DNA of 64,000 bases from Amycolatopsis sp. WQ 127309 (GTDB lineage Bacteria > Actinomycetota > Actinomycetes > Mycobacteriales > Pseudonocardiaceae), in the NCBI RefSeq assembly GCF_023023025.1, contig NZ_CP095481.1:930001-994000 (forward strand), read 5' to 3'. Shown in pieces: positions 27,866 to 38,617 of the stretch. A program made the position numbers and the translations under genes. The notes under the pieces were generated by a model that had not been told where the DNA came from, did not search any database, and was given only the letters and a program-made list of their open reading frames with translations. Each line of letters begins with the position of its first letter. The stretch's first letter is position 1.

Positions 27866-29974
27866 TCAGTCGTCCTCGTTGCCGCCGAGGGCAGTCTTCG
27901 AGACCTGCATGAGGAACTCGGTGTTCGTCTTCGTCTTGCGCAGCCGCGAGATCAGCAGGTCGATGGCCTGCTGCGAGTCGAGCGCGTGCAGCACCCGGCT
28001 CAGCTTCACGGTCACGGCCAGCTCGTCCGGGTTGAGCAGCAGCTCGTCCTTGCGGGTACCCGACGGGTTGACGTCGACGGCCGGGAACACGCGGCGCTCG
28101 GCGATCTTGCGGTCGAGCTTGAGCTCCGCGTTACCGGTGCCCTTGAACTCTTCGAAGATGACCGTGTCCATCGTCGACCCGGTCTCCACCATCGCCGTGG
28201 CGAAGATGGTCAGCGAGCCGCCGTTCTCGATGTTGCGCGCCGCGCCGAGGAACCGCTTCGGCGGGTAGAGCGCGGTCGAGTCGACACCACCGGACAGGAT
28301 CCGGCCGGACGCCGGGGCCGCCAGGTTGTACGCACGGCCGAGACGCGTGATCGAGTCGAGCAGCACGACGACGTCGTGGCCCATCTCGACCAGGCGCTTG
28401 GCCCGCTCGATGGACAGCTCCGCGACCGAGGTGTGGTCCGCCGGCGGCCGGTCGAAGGTGGAGGAGATGACCTCGCCCTTCACCGAGCGCTGCATGTCCG
28501 TGACCTCTTCCGGACGCTCGTCCACGAGGACGACCATCAGGTGGCACTCGGGGTTGTTCGTCGAGATCGCGTTCGCGATGTCCTGCATGATCGTGGTCTT
28601 ACCGGCCTTCGGCGGCGACACGATCAGGGCGCGCTGTCCCTTGCCGACCGGCATGATCAGGTCGATCACGCGGGTCGTGAGCTTGTGCGACTCGGTCTCG
28701 AGGCGCAGCCGCTCGTTCGGGTACAGCGGGGTCAGCTTGGTGAAGTCGGGGCGGCGCTTGGCCTCGTCCGGCTCCAGCCCGTTGATCGAGTCGACGCGCA
28801 CCAGCGGGTTGAACTTCTGCCGCTGCTGCTCGCCGTCCCGCGGCTGACGCACGACGCCGGTGATGGCGTCACCACGGCGCAGGCCGTACTTGCGGACCAG
28901 CGAAAGCGAGACGTACACGTCGTTCGGGCCGGCGAGGTAGCCCGACGTCCGGACGAACGCGTAGTTGTCGAGCACGTCCAGGATGCCCGCGACGGGCAGC
29001 AGGACGTCGTCCTCGCGGATCTCGGTGTCCGGCGAACCGCCGACCTCGCGCTGGCCACCGCCGGTGCCCCTGCGACGACGGTCGCGGAAGCGACGGCCGC
29101 GACGGCCGCCTTCCTCGTCGTCGTCCTGCTGCTGCTGGGCGCGGTTGTCACGGTCACGGTCGCGGTTGTTGTCCTGCCCGCGGCTGCCACCGTCCTGCTG
29201 GTTGCGCTGACGGTTGCCGTCCTGGCCCTGCCGGTTGTCGTTCCGGTTGCCCTGACGCTGGTCGCGCTGCTGACGGTCGCCGCTCTGCTGGCGGTCACCG
29301 CCCTGCTGACGCTCGCCGCTGCCCTGACGCTCGCCACCCTGCTGGCGGTCGCCACCCTGCTGGCGGTCGCCACCCTGCTGGCGGTCGCCACCCTGCTGGC
29401 GGTCGCCGCCGTTCTGGCGGTCACCACCCTGCTGGCGGTCGTTCTGGCGGTCGGCGCCGTTCTGGCTCTCGGGCGCACCGGCGGCGCGGTTGGAACCGCG
29501 GCGACGTCGGCTGCGGCCGCCCTCCTCGGGCGCGCCGTCCTGGCCCTGCTGGCCGTCCTGCTTGTCCTGCTGCGGGCGCTCGGCCTGCGGCTGGGTGTCC
29601 GCGACGGGCGCAGCCGGCGCCTCGACGGACGCCTCCGGGACCACGGCCTTCTTCGGCTCCGGCTTGGTCGCCGGGGCCGCGGCCTTGGCCTCGCTCTTCG
29701 GGGCCGCCTTGGGCGGTTCGCCGACGCCTTCCAGAGGCAGGGTCTCGTTCGCCGCACGCTTGCGAGACTTGCCCTGACGCTCACGGATCGCGGCGATCAG
29801 GTCGCCCTTGCGCATACCCGTCGTCTCGCCGACGCCGAGCTCCCCAGCCAGCGAACGCAGTTCGGCCACAGTCTTGCCGGTCAACCCGCCGACCGTCTTC
29901 TTGGGAGCGGGGGCCGTGCCGTTCGACTCTGCGGCGCCGTTACCCACGTCGCTCAAAAGATCGGTGTTGCTCAC
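27866..29974 (-). CDS. rho: Transcription termination factor Rho with long disordered insertion, 702 aa
   Basis: Hexameric RNA-dependent ATPase. The GTG at 29974 has AGGAAGG six bases upstream and gives the N-terminus [13 protein letters not shown]; the frame continues upstream only into the leader. Order: SAP-like/Rho_N helices ([20 protein letters not shown]), about 240 residues of low-complexity sequence rich in Gln, Gly, Arg and Asp (GGDRQQ repeats, later [14 protein letters not shown]), the RNA-binding cold-shock domain ([19 protein letters not shown]), then the ATPase with Walker [13 protein letters not shown] and [13 protein letters not shown]. Such insertions are normal in actinobacterial Rho and linked to RNA binding and condensates; this one is long and carries a tandem repeat. 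Confidence 0.97.
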   Translation of the reverse strand: MSNTDLLSDVGNGAAESNGTAPAPKKTVGGLTGKTVAELRSLAGELGVGETTGMRKGDLIAAIRERQGKSRKRAANETLPLEGVGEPPKAAPKSEAKAAAPATKPEPKKAVVPEASVEAPAAPVADTQPQAERPQQDKQDGQQGQDGAPEEGGRSRRRRGSNRAAGAPESQNGADRQNDRQQGGDRQNGGDRQQGGDRQQGGDRQQGGDRQQGGERQGSGERQQGGDRQQSGDRQQRDQRQGNRNDNRQGQDGNRQRNQQDGGSRGQDNNRDRDRDNRAQQQQDDDEEGGRRGRRFRDRRRRGTGGGQREVGGSPDTEIREDDVLLPVAGILDVLDNYAFVRTSGYLAGPNDVYVSLSLVRKYGLRRGDAITGVVRQPRDGEQQRQKFNPLVRVDSINGLEPDEAKRRPDFTKLTPLYPNERLRLETESHKLTTRVIDLIMPVGKGQRALIVSPPKAGKTTIMQDIANAISTNNPECHLMVVLVDERPEEVTDMQRSVKGEVISSTFDRPPADHTSVAELSIERAKRLVEMGHDVVVLLDSITRLGRAYNLAAPASGRILSGGVDSTALYPPKRFLGAARNIENGGSLTIFATAMVETGSTMDTVIFEEFKGTGNAELKLDRKIAERRVFPAVDVNPSGTRKDELLLNPDELAVTVKLSRVLHALDSQQAIDLLISRLRKTKTNTEFLMQVSKTALGGNEDD
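29333..29404. repeat. 18-bp tandem repeat inside rho
   Basis: Four exact copies of GCCACCCTGCTGGCGGTC, with degenerate copies on both sides. On the coding strand it encodes the hexapeptide DRQQGG. The exactness at DNA level suggests recent slippage expansion, so the copy number may vary between strains. Confidence 0.9.
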
Positions 29975-30384
29975 ACATGTCCTTCCTGACCGATCCACGC
30001 CTCCAGGCGGATCAGCGGACTGCCGCTCGCTTCTGATCGCGAACCGGCGTAACTGCCCCCCGATACGGGAGATGAGCTCTTCGGCCGTGCGAAACACAGC
30101 TGGAGCGCCTCCACCACAGGGGTTTGCGTCCTCCATTCGGAGGATGCGGAATCCGACACCGCCGAGACCGGAAACCCGCCTGCGTCCCTCCGCGTTACCC
30201 CGCTTGCCAGGCGGTGCGGATCTGGCGGATCGACGAAGGATGCGATCCGGGAAACTCCCCTGGACCGGCATCGGGTGCGGAAACGCACGGTGATCGAACG
30301 CCCCCGAGGGTAGACCGCACCGGTGCCGGGTGCAACAACCACCCCCCGCGTGGCGGCCCCCACCGCAGGCACGTGACCCAGCCT
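29975..30384. other. 410-bp gap between thrB and rho, mostly rho leader
   Basis: No supported gene. A good promoter for rho lies at 30307-30335, which makes the untranslated leader about 325 bases long. Several short inverted repeats are present (for example CCTCCATTCGGAGG near 30129). Long leaders of rho genes are often autoregulatory; no known riboswitch is recognised here. Confidence 0.6.
30307..30335 (-). promoter_or_regulatory. Predicted rho promoter
   Basis: On the - strand: -35 TTGCAC (30335-30330), spacer 17 bp, -10 TACCCT (30312-30307). The predicted start of transcription is near 30300. Confidence 0.55.
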
Positions 30385-31272
30385 TTACTGAGCCGCAACC
30401 TGCACACCCGCGAGATCCGCGGGCAGCTCGCAGACGTCGAAACCCTCAACACCGGCCCCTGGCGGCAATATTCCCGTCGTGGTCAGCGCGAGCACCGTCG
30501 GGCCCGCGCCGGAGATCGCCGCGGCCACGCCTTGTGCACGGAGCGTGTCCACCAGCGCGGTGCTCGCCGGGTAAGCGGGCGCGCGGTAGAGCTGGTGCAG
30601 GCGGTCTTCGGTGGCCGCCAGCAGCAGCTCCGGTTTCGCCGTGAGCGCGTGCACGGCGAGGGCGGCGCGACCGGCGTTGTGCGCGGCGTCGCGGTGCGGC
30701 ACCGTCGCCGGCAGCAGGCCGCGGGTGGTCGCGGTGGCCGAGCGGACCGCCGGGACCGCGACGACCGGCCGGATCCCGGCGTGCGGGGTCAGCCGCTCGG
30801 CGTGGAACACCGTGCCCTCGCACCAGGCCAGCACGAGCCCGCCGAACAGGCTCGCGGCCGCGTTGTCGGCGTGGCCCTCGAAGCCCGCGGCCAGCTGCAG
30901 GGCGTCGAATTCGTCGATTTCCCGGCCCGCCAGCGCGTACCCGGCGGCGACGCCGGAGACCACCGCGGCGGCCGACGACCCGAGCCCGCGCGCGTGCGGG
31001 ATCGCGTTGTAGCAGCGCAGGTGCAGGCCGGGCGGGTCGACGCCGAGGTGCGCGCAGGTCCGCCGGATCGCCCGCACCACGAGGTGGGACTCGTCGGTGG
31101 GCACGTCGGCGACACCGCCCGCGCCCGCGTCGATCACCTCGACCTTGAGGCCTTCGTCGGTGACCTGCACCTCGACGACGTCGTAGAGCGCGAGCGCCAT
31201 CCCGAACGCGTCGAAGCCCGGCCCGAGGTTCGCCGTCGACGCCGGGACCGTGACGCGGAAGGCGCCGCTCAC
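30385..31272 (-). CDS. thrB: Homoserine kinase, 295 aa
   Basis: GHMP kinase that phosphorylates homoserine. [18 protein letters not shown] at the start and the ATP loop [16 protein letters not shown] are diagnostic, with [10 protein letters not shown] near the end. The GTG at 31272 overlaps the thrC stop as GTGA. Last gene of hom-thrC-thrB. Confidence 0.96.
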   Translation of the reverse strand: MSGAFRVTVPASTANLGPGFDAFGMALALYDVVEVQVTDEGLKVEVIDAGAGGVADVPTDESHLVVRAIRRTCAHLGVDPPGLHLRCYNAIPHARGLGSSAAAVVSGVAAGYALAGREIDEFDALQLAAGFEGHADNAAASLFGGLVLAWCEGTVFHAERLTPHAGIRPVVAVPAVRSATATTRGLLPATVPHRDAAHNAGRAALAVHALTAKPELLLAATEDRLHQLYRAPAYPASTALVDTLRAQGVAAAISGAGPTVLALTTTGILPPGAGVEGFDVCELPADLAGVQVAAQ

Positions 31273-32330
31273 CGCAGGTCCAGCGCCGCCGCGACCGCCG
31301 AGGGGTCCACGGCCAGCGGCTCGACCTCGACGTTGCCCGCCAGCGCCGTCTGCGGGTCCTTCAGGCCGTGGCCGGTGACGGTGCAGACGACCGTGGCGCC
31401 CTTCGGCAGCCGGCCGTCGGCGGCCGTCGCGAGCAGGCCGGCCACGCTGGTGGCCGACGCCGGCTCGACGAACACGCCCTCGCGCCCGGCGAGCAGCCGG
31501 TAGGCCTCGAGGATCTTCTCGTCGGTGACGGCTTCGAAGAGCCCGTGGGACTCGTTCTTCGCCTTGACCGCGGCGGTCCACGACGCCGGGCTGCCGATCC
31601 GGATCGCGGTGGCGATCGTGTCCGGGTCGCGCACCGGTTCGCCCAGCACCAGCGGCGCCGCGCCGGCCGCCTGGAAGCCGAACATCCGCGGGGTGTTCTT
31701 CACCACACCGTCGGCCGCGTACTCCGAGTACCCCGCCCAGTAGGCGGTGATGTTGCCCGCGTTGCCGACCGGCAGGCAGTGGATGTCCGGCGCCCGGCCG
31801 AGCGCGTCGCAGACCTCGAACGCGGCGGTCTTCTGGCCGGCGATGCGCACCGGGTTGACCGAGTTGACGAGCGTGACCGGGTAGTCGGCCGCGGTCTTGC
31901 GGGCCAGCTCGAGGCAGTCGTCGAAGTTGCCGTCGACCTGCAGGATCCGCGCGCCGTGCAGCACGGCCTGGGCGAGCTTGCCCATCGCGATCTTGCCCTG
32001 GGGCACCAGCACGGCGCAGGTGAGCCCGGCGCGCACGGCGTAGGCGGCGGCCGAGGCCGAGGTGTTGCCGGTCGACGCGCAGATCACCGCCTTGAGCCCG
32101 CTGGCGAGCGCGTGCGTGATGGCCACGGTCATGCCGCGGTCCTTGAACGAGCCGGTCGGGTTGACGCCCTCGACCTTGAGGTGGACGTCGCAGCCGGTCA
32201 GCTCGGACAGGTAGCGGGCGGGCAGCAGCGGGGTGTTGCCCTCCCCGAGCGTGATCACCCGCGCGCCGTCGGGGACCGGGACGCGGTCCCGGTAAGCCTC
32301 GATGATGCCGGGCCAGGCCTTGATACTCAT
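31269..32330 (-). CDS. thrC: Threonine synthase, 353 aa
   Basis: PLP enzyme converting O-phosphohomoserine to threonine. The PLP lysine is in [28 protein letters not shown] and the [12 protein letters not shown] phosphate loop follow. The ATG overlaps the hom stop by four bases. Confidence 0.97.
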   Translation of the reverse strand: MSIKAWPGIIEAYRDRVPVPDGARVITLGEGNTPLLPARYLSELTGCDVHLKVEGVNPTGSFKDRGMTVAITHALASGLKAVICASTGNTSASAAAYAVRAGLTCAVLVPQGKIAMGKLAQAVLHGARILQVDGNFDDCLELARKTAADYPVTLVNSVNPVRIAGQKTAAFEVCDALGRAPDIHCLPVGNAGNITAYWAGYSEYAADGVVKNTPRMFGFQAAGAAPLVLGEPVRDPDTIATAIRIGSPASWTAAVKAKNESHGLFEAVTDEKILEAYRLLAGREGVFVEPASATSVAGLLATAADGRLPKGATVVCTVTGHGLKDPQTALAGNVEVEPLAVDPSAVAAALDLR

Positions 32331-33637
32331 GCGTCTTCGCCTTCCACCCGCATCACACTGACAACATGGTGGACGACGTCGAGCCGCCCGATCTCGTCCA
32401 CAGTGGACCGCAGGGCCGCGTCGGGGGCCTGGTGCGTGACGACGACCAGGCTCGCGCGGTCGTCGACGTGGAGCTGGCGGACCGCCGCGATGCTCACGCC
32501 GTGGGCGGCGAACGCCTGCGCCACCTGGGCGAGCACCCCGGCGCGGTCGGCCACGGAAAGGCTTACGTGGTACCGGGTCGGGGTCTGGCCCATCGGCCGC
32601 ACCGGCAGCGCCGCGTGCGCCGACTCGCGCGGGCCGCGGCCGCCGGCCACCTGGTTGCGGGCCACCGCGACCAGGTCGCCGAGCACCGCGCTCGCCGTCG
32701 GCGCGCCGCCCGCGCCCTGGCCGTAGAACATCAGCTCGCCGGCGGCGTCGGCCTCGACGTAGACGGCGTTGAACGCGCCGCTCACGCCGGCCAGCTGGTG
32801 GCTGCGCGGGATCATCACCGGGTGCACGCGGGCGGACACCGACTCGACGCCGTCGTCGTCGGTCACCCGTTCGCAGATGGCCAGCAGCTTGACCGTGCGG
32901 CCGAGCACGCGCGCCGCGCCGAGGTCGGCGGCGGTGACGTCGGCGATGCCCTCGCGGTGCACGTCCGAGGCCGTCACCCGGGTGTGGAAGGCGAGCGAGG
33001 CGAGGATCGCGGCCTTGGACGCGGCGTCGTAGCCGTCGACGTCGGCGGTCGGGTCGGCCTCGGCGTACCCGAGCCGGCTGGCCTCGTCGAGCGTCTCGGC
33101 GTAGCCCGCGCCGGTCGAGTCCATCGCGGACAGGATGTAGTTCGTGGTGCCGTTGACGATGCCCATCACGCGGGTGATCCGGTCACCCGCCAGGGACTCG
33201 CGCAGCGGTCGCAGCAGCGGGATCGCCCCGGCGACGGCGGCCTCGAAGTAGAGGTCGACACCGGCGGCGTCGGCCGCCTCGAACAGGTCGGCGGAGTGCT
33301 CGGCGAGCAGCGCCTTGTTCGCGGTGACCACGGACTTCCCGGCCTTCAGCGCGGCCAGCAGCCAGCTGCGCACCGGCTCGATCCCGCCGACGAGCTCGAC
33401 CACGACGTCGACGTCGTCGGAGGTCACGAGCTTCTCGGCGTCGGCGGTCAGCAGCTCCGGGGGCAGCTCGGGGTGCTTGTCCGGGCGGCGGACGGCGATG
33501 CCGGCCAGCTCGACCGGCGCGCCCGCCCGGGCGGCCAGCTCGCCGGCCTGCTCGGTGAGCAACCGGGCGACCTCGCCGCCCACGGTCCCGCAGCCGAGCA
33601 GGGCGACCCTGATCGCTCGAGGTTCAGCAGCAGACAC
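32327..33637 (-). CDS. hom: Homoserine dehydrogenase, 436 aa
   Basis: Reduces aspartate semialdehyde to homoserine. NAD(P) loop [12 protein letters not shown], catalytic region TNKALLAEH and [14 protein letters not shown], and a C-terminal ACT domain ([19 protein letters not shown]) for threonine feedback. GTG start six bases after the lysA stop. Contains the second GTCCACWGTGGAC site. Confidence 0.96.
   Translation of the reverse strand: MSAAEPRAIRVALLGCGTVGGEVARLLTEQAGELAARAGAPVELAGIAVRRPDKHPELPPELLTADAEKLVTSDDVDVVVELVGGIEPVRSWLLAALKAGKSVVTANKALLAEHSADLFEAADAAGVDLYFEAAVAGAIPLLRPLRESLAGDRITRVMGIVNGTTNYILSAMDSTGAGYAETLDEASRLGYAEADPTADVDGYDAASKAAILASLAFHTRVTASDVHREGIADVTAADLGAARVLGRTVKLLAICERVTDDDGVESVSARVHPVMIPRSHQLAGVSGAFNAVYVEADAAGELMFYGQGAGGAPTASAVLGDLVAVARNQVAGGRGPRESAHAALPVRPMGQTPTRYHVSLSVADRAGVLAQVAQAFAAHGVSIAAVRQLHVDDRASLVVVTHQAPDAALRSTVDEIGRLDVVHHVVSVMRVEGEDA
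32396..32408. repeat. 13-bp palindrome GTCCACWGTGGAC, copy 2
   Basis: Inside hom, encoding Ser-Thr-Val-Asp with the same codons (TCC ACT GTG GAC) as in sua5 and the MCE gene. Confidence 0.8.
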
Positions 33638-33643
33638 GGTTTC

Positions 33644-35074
33644 TCAGACCTCCAGGCGCAGCATGTCGTCGGTCGTCTCACGCCGCAGCAGCAGCCGGGC
33701 GCCGCCGTTGCGCACGGCGACCACGGCCGGGCGCGGCTGCCGGTTGTACGTGCTCGCCATCGAGTAGCAGTAGGCGCCGGTCGCCGCGACGGCCACCAGG
33801 TCGCCCGGAGCCAGCGTGTCGGGCAGCCAGCAGTCTCGTACGACGATGTCGCCGGACTCACAGTGTTTTCCCACGACCCGGGACAGCACGGCGTGCACCG
33901 GCTCTTCGTTGTCGCTCGCGGAGCGGGAAACCAGCCGGACGTCGTACACCGCGTCGTAGAGCGCGGTGCGGATGTTGTCGCTCATCCCGCCGTCGACGCT
34001 CACGTACCGGCGCACGGCGTTGTCGCCGAGCGCGACGTCCTTGATGGTGCCGACCTCGTAGAGCGTGATCGTGCCCGGCCCGGCGATCGCGCGGCCCGGC
34101 TCGCCGGCGATGCGCGGCACCGGGAGCCCGGCGTAGGCGCACTCCTTGCGGACGATCTCGCGGATCTGCGTGATCATCTGCGCCGGCGGCGGCGGGTTGT
34201 CCTTGTCGGTGTAGGCGATGCCGAAGCCGCCGCCGAGGTCGACCAGGTTCAGCTGGTCGAGCAGCTCGGGGCCGTGTTCCTTGGCCAGGTCGGCGAGCAG
34301 CCCGACGACGCGGCGGGCGGCGACCTCGAAGCCGTCGGCGTCGAAGATCTGCGAGCCGATGTGGCTGTGCAGGCCGGTCAGCTTCAGCGACGGCGCGTTG
34401 AGCACCCGCCGCACCGCCTCCGCGGCGTCCCCAGCCGCCAGCGAGAAGCCGAACTTCTGGTCCTCGTGGGCCGTCGCGATGAACTCGTGGGTGTGCGCCT
34501 CGACGCCGACGGTCACCCGGATCAGCACCGGCTGCACGACGTCGTGGCGCGCGGCGGTGTCGGCCAGCCGGGCGATCTCGTAGTAGGAGTCGAGCACGAT
34601 CGTGCCGACGCCCGCGACGACCGCGGCTTCGAGCTCCGCCGGCGACTTGTTGTTGCCGTGGAAGGTGATCCGCTCGGCCGGGAAGCTCGCGCGCTGCGCC
34701 ACGGCGAGCTCGCCGCCGCTGCAGACGTCCAGGCTCAGCCCCTGCTCGGCCACCCAGCGGGCGATCTCGATGGAGAGGAAGGCCTTGGACGCGTAGTGCA
34801 CGAGCGCCGGGTCGTCGAACGCCTCGGCGTAGTCCGCGCAGCGGGACTTGAAGTCGGCCTCGTCGACGACGAACAGCGGCGTGCCGTGCTGCTCGGCCAG
34901 CTCGCGCACGTCGACGCCGGCGATCCGCACGACGCCGTCCGCGCCGCGGAAGGTGTTGCGGGGCCAGACCTTCGGGTAGAGCCGGTCGAGCTCGTCGCCG
35001 CTCGCGGGCGGGAACCCGGAGGAGTCGGCGTGGGGGTAGACGTCGGCGTGCCGTGGGCCCGCGGGGTGCGCCAT
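33644..35074 (-). CDS. lysA: Diaminopimelate decarboxylase, 476 aa
   Basis: Last step of lysine synthesis. PLP lysine in [12 protein letters not shown], then [23 protein letters not shown] and the GGGFGIAY and CESGDI motifs. ATG at 35074, three bases after the argS stop. First of the aspartate-family genes; argS-lysA-hom-thrC-thrB look like one transcription unit. Confidence 0.97.
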   Translation of the reverse strand: MAHPAGPRHADVYPHADSSGFPPASGDELDRLYPKVWPRNTFRGADGVVRIAGVDVRELAEQHGTPLFVVDEADFKSRCADYAEAFDDPALVHYASKAFLSIEIARWVAEQGLSLDVCSGGELAVAQRASFPAERITFHGNNKSPAELEAAVVAGVGTIVLDSYYEIARLADTAARHDVVQPVLIRVTVGVEAHTHEFIATAHEDQKFGFSLAAGDAAEAVRRVLNAPSLKLTGLHSHIGSQIFDADGFEVAARRVVGLLADLAKEHGPELLDQLNLVDLGGGFGIAYTDKDNPPPPAQMITQIREIVRKECAYAGLPVPRIAGEPGRAIAGPGTITLYEVGTIKDVALGDNAVRRYVSVDGGMSDNIRTALYDAVYDVRLVSRSASDNEEPVHAVLSRVVGKHCESGDIVVRDCWLPDTLAPGDLVAVAATGAYCYSMASTYNRQPRPAVVAVRNGGARLLLRRETTDDMLRLEV

Positions 35075-35077
35075 CGA

Positions 35078-36742
35078 TTACATCCGTTCCGGAGCAGAAA
35101 CACCGAGCAGGGCGAGGCCGTTGGCCAGGACCTGGCGGGCCGCTTCGCACAGCGCGAGCCGCGCGTGGGTCAGCGGGGTCACCTCTTCGTCGCCCTGGGG
35201 CAGCACACGGCCCACGGTGTAGAACTTGTGGTAAGCGCCCGCGAGTTCTTCGAGGTAGCGCGCGATCCGGTGCGGCTCCCGCATGTCGGCGGCCCGACGC
35301 ACCATTTCCGGGAACTCGCCGATGGTGCGGATCAGGTCGCCCTCGGCGGGCAGCGTGAGCAGTCCGAAGTCGACGTCCGAAAAGGACTCGGCGGACTTGA
35401 TGCCCAGGTCGGCAGCATTGCGCTGCAGGGACGCCAGCCGCGCGTGGGCGTACTGGACGTAGTAGACCGGGTTGTCGTTGGAGTGCTTGCGCAGCAGGTC
35501 CAGGTCGACGTCCAAAGTGGAGTCGACGGAGTAGCGGATCAGCTCGTAGCGGGCCGGGTCGACGCCGACCGCCTCGACCAGGTCCTCCATCGTGATCACG
35601 GTACCGGCGCGCTTGGACATCCGCACCGGCTTGCCGTCGCTGACCAGGTTCACCATCTGGCCGATCAGCACCTCGACCGTGGCCGGGTCGTCGCCGAACG
35701 CCGCCGCGGCCGCCTTGAGCCGGGCGATGTAGCCGTGGTGGTCCGCACCGAGCATGTAGATGCAGAGGTCGAAGCCGCGGTTGCGCTTGTCCTTGAAGTA
35801 GGCCAGGTCGCCGGCGATGTAGGCCGGGTTGCCGTCCTGCTTGATGACGACGCGGTCCTTGTCGTCGCCGTACTCGGACGACTTCAGCCACCAGGCGCCG
35901 TCCGCGAAGTAGAGGTTCCCGGAGTCCTTCAGCTGCTGGACGGCGGCGTCGACCGCGCCCGACTCGTGCAGCGAGTTCTCGTGGAAGTAGACGTCGAAGT
36001 CGGCGCCGAACTCGTGCAGGCTGTCCTTGATCTCGGTGAACATCAGGTTGATGCCGATGCGGCGGAACGTCTCGTGCCGCTCCTGCTCCGGCAGCGACAG
36101 CGCGCTCGGCTCGGCCTTGATGACCTCGGCGGCGATGTCGTTGATGTAGCCGCCCGCGTAGCCGTCCTCCGGCGCGGGCTCGCCCTTCGCGGCGGCGATC
36201 AGGGACCGGACGAACCGGTCGATCTGCGCGCCGGCGTCGTTGAAGTAGTACTCGCGGGTGACCTCGCCGCCCTGCGCGCCGAGCACGCGGCCCAGCGCGT
36301 CGCCGACCGCGGCCCAGCGGGTGCCGCCCAGGTGGATGGGGCCGGTCGGGTTGGCCGAGACGAACTCGAGGTTGATCTTGGTGCCGGCCAGCGCGTCCCC
36401 GCGGCCGAAGGCGGCGCCGGCCTCGATGACCTGGCGCACGATGTCGCCCTGCGCGGCCGCGGCCAGGCGGAAGTTGAGGAATCCCGGGCCCGCGACCTCG
36501 GCCGAAGCGACCCCGTCGGCCGCCGCGACCGCCGCGGCCAGCGCCTCGGCGAACTCACGCGGCTTCAGGCCGGCCTTCTTCGCCACCTGCAGGGCCAGGT
36601 TCGTCGCGTAGTCGCCGTGGTCGGGGTTGCGCGGGCGTTCGATGGTCACCTGCTCCGGCAGCACGGTGTCGTCGATGCCGCGTGCGGTCAGTACCTGCAC
36701 GGCGGAGCTGCGGACCAGGTCGGCGAGAGCGGCGGGAGTCAC
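35078..36742 (-). CDS. argS: Arginyl-tRNA synthetase, 554 aa
   Basis: Class I synthetase. [13 protein letters not shown] is the HIGH-like motif, [14 protein letters not shown] the KMSKS-like one, and the N-terminal tRNA-binding domain ([21 protein letters not shown]) is present. The GTG at 36742 has no ribosome binding site, but TAGAAT at 36755-36750 ends seven bases before it, so a leaderless message is likely. The open frame continues further upstream without support. A matching tRNA-Arg gene lies 4.2 kb away. Confidence 0.95.
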   Translation of the reverse strand: MTPAALADLVRSSAVQVLTARGIDDTVLPEQVTIERPRNPDHGDYATNLALQVAKKAGLKPREFAEALAAAVAAADGVASAEVAGPGFLNFRLAAAAQGDIVRQVIEAGAAFGRGDALAGTKINLEFVSANPTGPIHLGGTRWAAVGDALGRVLGAQGGEVTREYYFNDAGAQIDRFVRSLIAAAKGEPAPEDGYAGGYINDIAAEVIKAEPSALSLPEQERHETFRRIGINLMFTEIKDSLHEFGADFDVYFHENSLHESGAVDAAVQQLKDSGNLYFADGAWWLKSSEYGDDKDRVVIKQDGNPAYIAGDLAYFKDKRNRGFDLCIYMLGADHHGYIARLKAAAAAFGDDPATVEVLIGQMVNLVSDGKPVRMSKRAGTVITMEDLVEAVGVDPARYELIRYSVDSTLDVDLDLLRKHSNDNPVYYVQYAHARLASLQRNAADLGIKSAESFSDVDFGLLTLPAEGDLIRTIGEFPEMVRRAADMREPHRIARYLEELAGAYHKFYTVGRVLPQGDEEVTPLTHARLALCEAARQVLANGLALLGVSAPERM

Positions 36743-36957
36743 TCGTCGAATTCTAGGTGTGCCCAGGTCGGGCGCTTCCGGCGGTCTCGGCGACGTCACG
36801 GCGGGCATCCACAGACCGCTTTTCGGGGGTTCCGGGTGGCGGAGCCCTCGGCCCTCGGTGGGCACTGTGTGAGGTGTTAACGGTGATCAGACGCGTGGTC
36901 TCTACACTGGCCCGGGCGGGAATCCGTCCGCAGCCAGCAGAGGAGAACGCGGGAGCC

Positions 36958-37809
36958 ATGGCGAACCGGACAACTGGGAAAAAGGGGTCGGCCGTGAAGG
37001 CGGCCCGCGGTTCCGTGGTCAGCAAGAAGGGCACGCCGTGGGGCACGATCATCGCGGTCGTGGCCATCGTCGCCCTCGCCGCCGCCGTGATCACCTACTA
37101 CATGGTGGCGTCCGCGCCGAAGCGTGACCAGGCGAGCCGCGAAGAGGCCGCCGCCGCGTTCGCGCCGACCGCGTCCGACCCGGATCCCTCGAAGCGCATC
37201 CCCGGCGTCATCACCGCGACCTACACCGGCAGTGTCCACGTCCTGCCGACCGAGCGCGTCGCCTACGACAAGACCCCGCCGTTCGGCGGCCCGCACGACC
37301 AGACGTGGGCCACCTGCACCGGCATCGTCTACCCGAACGCCGTCCGCACCGAGAACATGGTGCACGCGCTGGAGCACGGCTCGGTGTGGATCGCCTACAA
37401 CCCGCAGCAGATCTCGGGTGACGCGCTGAACCTGCTGAGCGTGCGCGCCAAGGACAAGCCGTTCACGATGCTGTCGCCCTACCCCGGTCTCGACAAGCCG
37501 ATCTCGCTGCAGTCCTGGGGCCACCAGCTGAAGCTGGACAGCGCCGACGACCCGCGGATCGACGAGTTCATCGCGGCCCTGCGCAGCAACCCGAACGGCG
37601 TCTACCCCGAGGTCGGCGCGTCCTGCGACGCGGTGCCCGGCTCGTTCGACCCGGACAACCCGCCGCCGTTCGACCCGTCGAAGCCGGGCCCGGACGCGAA
37701 GCCGATGGACTACAAGGGCAGCACCGCCGCGCAGGGTGAGCAGGGCGCCCCCGGCGGCGTGCCGACCGCTCCCGCGTCCGCCCCGGCCTCGGGCGCGCCG
37801 TCCCAGTGA
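36958..37809 (+). CDS. DUF3105 membrane-anchored protein, 283 aa
   Basis: A basic N-terminus, one membrane helix (GTIIAVVAIVALAAAVITYYMV, residues 27-48) and an outside domain with PPFGGPHDQTWATCTGIVYPN and HALEHGSVWIAYNP, the DUF3105 core with conserved His and Cys residues. The tail is a Pro/Ala/Gly-rich disordered stretch. Its stop overlaps the next gene by GTGA; DUF3105 and DUF305 proteins are often paired and may bind copper, which is inference. Confidence 0.85.
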   Translation: MANRTTGKKGSAVKAARGSVVSKKGTPWGTIIAVVAIVALAAAVITYYMVASAPKRDQASREEAAAAFAPTASDPDPSKRIPGVITATYTGSVHVLPTERVAYDKTPPFGGPHDQTWATCTGIVYPNAVRTENMVHALEHGSVWIAYNPQQISGDALNLLSVRAKDKPFTMLSPYPGLDKPISLQSWGHQLKLDSADDPRIDEFIAALRSNPNGVYPEVGASCDAVPGSFDPDNPPPFDPSKPGPDAKPMDYKGSTAAQGEQGAPGGVPTAPASAPASGAPSQ

Positions 37810-38528
37810 GTTCCGGAGCCGACCTCGACGACCTCGAAACCGATGAGGTCGTCGAGCAGCCGACGTGGTCGCGCTGGGTGATCATCGGCGGGACGCTGCT
37901 GGCGGTCCTGCTGATCGGCGGCGTCGCGGGGATGTTCGTCACCCGCGCCGTCGACGACCCGGCGGCCACGGCCACACCGGCCCGCGACTCCGTCGAGGTC
38001 GGCTTCGCGCAGGACATGTCGACGCACCACCTGCAGGCGGTCACGATGTCGGGCATCGCCCGCGACCGCACGACCGACCCGGAGATCAAGCAGCTCGCGT
38101 TCGACATCGAACGCACGCAGCTCGAGCAGGTCGGCCGCATGAAGGGCTGGCTCATGCTGTGGGACCAGCCGGAGCAGGCGATCGGCGCGCCGATGAAGTG
38201 GATGACGGAACCGATGTCCGGCCACGACGGCATGTCGATGGCCCCGTCGTCGCTGTCGCCGTCGGGCGGCGCGTTGATGCCGGGCATGGCGACCGACACG
38301 GAGCTGACGAAGCTGCGCTCGCTGTCGGGCCGCCCGTTCGACGTCTACTTCCTGCAGCTGATGCTCCGCCACCACCAGGGCGGCACGTCGATGGCGCAGT
38401 ACGCGTCGGAGCACTCGAACCTGCCGGCGCTGAAGGCCCTGGTGAACAGCATCCTCACGTCCCAGGGCGCGGAGATGGACCAGATGAAGCTGATGCTCGC
38501 CGGCCGGGGCGCCCAGCCGCTCCCCTGA
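37806..38528 (+). CDS. DUF305 membrane-anchored protein, 240 aa
   Basis: One N-terminal membrane helix (WVIIGGTLLAVLLIGGVAGM), then a ferritin-like helical domain with FAQDMSTHHLQAVTMSG and LQLMLRHHQGGTSMA, the two His-His motifs of DUF305. A Met/His-rich stretch between them (EPMSGHDGMSMAP, LMPGM) would suit copper binding outside the membrane. Start codon GTG inside the stop of the DUF3105 gene. Confidence 0.85.
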   Translation: MSSGADLDDLETDEVVEQPTWSRWVIIGGTLLAVLLIGGVAGMFVTRAVDDPAATATPARDSVEVGFAQDMSTHHLQAVTMSGIARDRTTDPEIKQLAFDIERTQLEQVGRMKGWLMLWDQPEQAIGAPMKWMTEPMSGHDGMSMAPSSLSPSGGALMPGMATDTELTKLRSLSGRPFDVYFLQLMLRHHQGGTSMAQYASEHSNLPALKALVNSILTSQGAEMDQMKLMLAGRGAQPLP

Positions 38529-38537
38529 CGGTTCCGA

Positions 38538-38596
38538 AAAGCCGTGAAGGCCTCCTTACCGGCTCTTATGGCCGGTAAGGAGGCCTTCACGGCTTT
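38538..38596. repeat. Dispersed palindrome (GTGAAGGCC..CCTT family), copy 2; bidirectional terminator
   Basis: Perfect 26-base arms (38538-38563 and 38571-38596) with a seven-base loop, between the convergent DUF305 and CDF genes. The arms match copy 1 at 27799-27849 over GTGAAGGCC-CCTT and CCGGC; the loop is inverted. In either direction the stem is followed by a few T residues (CTTTCGG, CTTTTCGG). Confidence 0.88.
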
Positions 38597-38617
38597 CGGG
38601 GGCTGGGGCGGCGCGAG

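Noticed and set aside
29333..29404. Regular repeats as a CRISPR array
   Set aside because: The repeats are directly abutting without spacers and lie in frame within rho.
28000..29990. Long open frame on the + strand antisense to rho with many Val, Leu and Ala repeats
   Set aside because: It is the mirror of the repeat-rich rho coding sequence and has no start signal or recognisable domain.
32366..36880. Very long open frame on + opposite hom, lysA and argS
   Set aside because: Lies opposite three well-identified genes and consists of Arg/Val/Gly-rich composition typical of the antisense frame in GC-rich DNA.
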